Of a stretch of DNA of 64,000 nucleotides, positions 63,403 through 64,000 are shown piece after piece. Below the pieces are notes generated by a model that saw only the letters and a program-made list of their open reading frames with translations, made no database searches and was not told where the DNA came from. Made by a program: the position numbers and the translations under genes. This stretch comes from Thermogemmatispora aurantia (GTDB lineage: Bacteria; Chloroflexota; Ktedonobacteria; Ktedonobacterales; Ktedonobacteraceae), in the NCBI RefSeq assembly GCF_008974285.1, contig NZ_BKZV01000001.1, positions 62,001 through 126,000 on the forward strand, in the 5' to 3' direction. The stretch's first letter is position 1, and each line of letters opens with the position of its first letter.

Positions 63403-63648
63403 CTACTCGATCTCGTCCGTGAGCTGGCTCGGCTCCAGCGGCTGCGCCACTGGCATACCCTGGCCGTCAACCGTCAGCTGCCTGACACGCAGCTCCGCCC
63501 GCTGTAAGAGATCGTTGCAGTAATGCACCAGGCGCATACCACGTTCGAAATGCTCAATAGCTTTTTCTAGAGGAAGTTGTCCATTTTGTAGGGTGAGCAC
63601 TGTCTCCTCTAGCTGTTGAAATGCCTCTTCAAAAGACAACTCTTCCAT
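63403..63648 (-). CDS. xseB: Exodeoxyribonuclease VII small subunit
   Basis: About 81 residues from ATG 63648 (alternatives: ATG 63660 or further upstream at 63750). SFEEAFQQLEETVLTLQNGQLPLEKAIEHFERGMRLVHYCNDLLQRAELRV is the XseB signature, a helical protein that wraps the coiled coil of XseA to form ExoVII, which degrades single-stranded DNA in both directions. The long upstream residues are unlike XseB, so a downstream start is preferred. It follows xseA with about 200 bases between, longer than the usual overlap. Confidence 0.9.
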   Translation of the reverse strand: MEELSFEEAFQQLEETVLTLQNGQLPLEKAIEHFERGMRLVHYCNDLLQRAELRVRQLTVDGQGMPVAQPLEPSQLTDEIE

Positions 63649-63849
63649 AGTGCGCACCATTCCGCCAGTTCTCCGAGTAAAGCCAACCAAGAAGACGGGA
63701 TCAGCCTTATTAATTACCAGCAAAGTGAGCAGCAGCGAAGCTTTCACCACAGCTTACAGGCCATTGACCTTGAGGGAGCTGAGAGCCAGAGAGAGCAGCA
63801 AGGGAACGCAGATCACCTCAAGCAAGGTCGCGCGGCAGGAATGACTCGC

Positions 63850-64000
63850 TTAGGGGAGCACCTGAACGGTCACGGAACCGTTCGCGAGCTGGAGCAGCAA
63901 GCGATCGCCAGGGTGGACCTGCTCGACAGTGGTAACCAGCGCCTGGTCTTCGGCGCGTCGCACAATGGCGTAGCCCCGTGCGAGCGTCTCCAGCGGAGAG
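63850..64000 (-). CDS. xseA: Exodeoxyribonuclease VII large subunit, C-terminal end
   Basis: The frame is open to the window edge; only the last 49 residues are visible. SPLETLARGYAIVRRAEDQAL is the C-terminal XseA motif (LSPLxTLxRGYAI), followed by VHPGDRLLLQLANGSVTVQVLP. Its place just before xseB supports the call. The catalytic and OB-fold parts lie outside. Confidence 0.9.
   Translation of the reverse strand, partial: SPLETLARGYAIVRRAEDQALVTTVEQVHPGDRLLLQLANGSVTVQVLP

Overview
The window is a stretch of bacterial chromosome that looks GC-rich by eye (about 60%). It is densely coded on both strands in short operons and carries 50 protein genes or gene fragments, one tRNA and one gene remnant. 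There are no transposases, integrases, phage genes, rRNA or CRISPR arrays. The best guess for the source is a thermophilic, spore-forming-type Chloroflexota (class Ktedonobacteria, Thermogemmatispora-like). This rests on the mix of families: HspR-type heat-shock control, an EF-G paralogue, PatA-N/DUF4388-like proteins, a CBS-type Mn pyrophosphatase, an EsaB-like/WD40 fusion, manganese catalase, and GC-rich hairpins without U-tracts at gene ends. The assignment is inference; no rRNA is present to test it.

Layout. 1-5 kb: cell-surface genes (CPBP protease fragment, UDP-glucuronate decarboxylase, O-antigen-ligase-like protein, flippase-like LPG-synthase-family protein). 5-7 kb: S21, YbeY, diacylglycerol/undecaprenol kinase and tRNA-Arg. 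7.4-11.7 kb: an orphan peptide-binding lipoprotein, a glycine-oxidase-like FAD enzyme and manganese catalase. 12-17.3 kb: a heat-shock regulon read leftward (hspR, grpE, dnaK, dnaJ), spread out with separate promoters rather than packed in one operon. 17.5-23.4 kb: a helical-repeat protein, a MerR regulator with an MFS exporter, the decayed remnant of a second MFS copy, a lipoate-ligase-like protein and a PIG-L deacetylase. 23.4-28.8 kb: a membrane-anchored C39-like protein, an asparagine-synthetase-like pseudoenzyme, an acyl-CoA ligase and a KGG stress protein. 28.8-31.1 kb: folC and folP. 31.6-33.3 kb: a membrane-anchored double zinc-finger protein with a polyprenyl synthase. 33.5-40.3 kb: a ubiquitin-like/WD40 membrane protein, M28 peptidase with PKD domain, Mn pyrophosphatase and a PLD lipoprotein. 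40.9-47.4 kb: ligA, an SHMT-like enzyme and an EF-G paralogue. 47.5-50.4 kb: alpha/beta hydrolase, DUF4388-like protein and LON-domain protein. 50.6-54.9 kb: the cysS fusion gene, a YqeY-like protein and an unknown protein. 55-60.1 kb: MFS, P5C dehydrogenase, MBL hydrolase and a DUF4388-like protein. 60.8-64 kb: Tat-exported phospholipase C-like enzyme, hexapeptide acyltransferase, DUF212 membrane protein, xseB and the end of xseA.

The most unusual object is the cysS gene: one uninterrupted frame encodes a complete cysteinyl-tRNA synthetase, then a family-2 glycosyltransferase domain, then a tail with 15 histidines in about 60 residues. Other points of interest are the EsaB-like/TM/WD40 fusion, the AN1-like membrane zinc-finger protein, the asparagine-synthetase-like protein without its catalytic motifs, the decayed MFS duplicate, and a recurring class of long-loop inverted repeats between genes.
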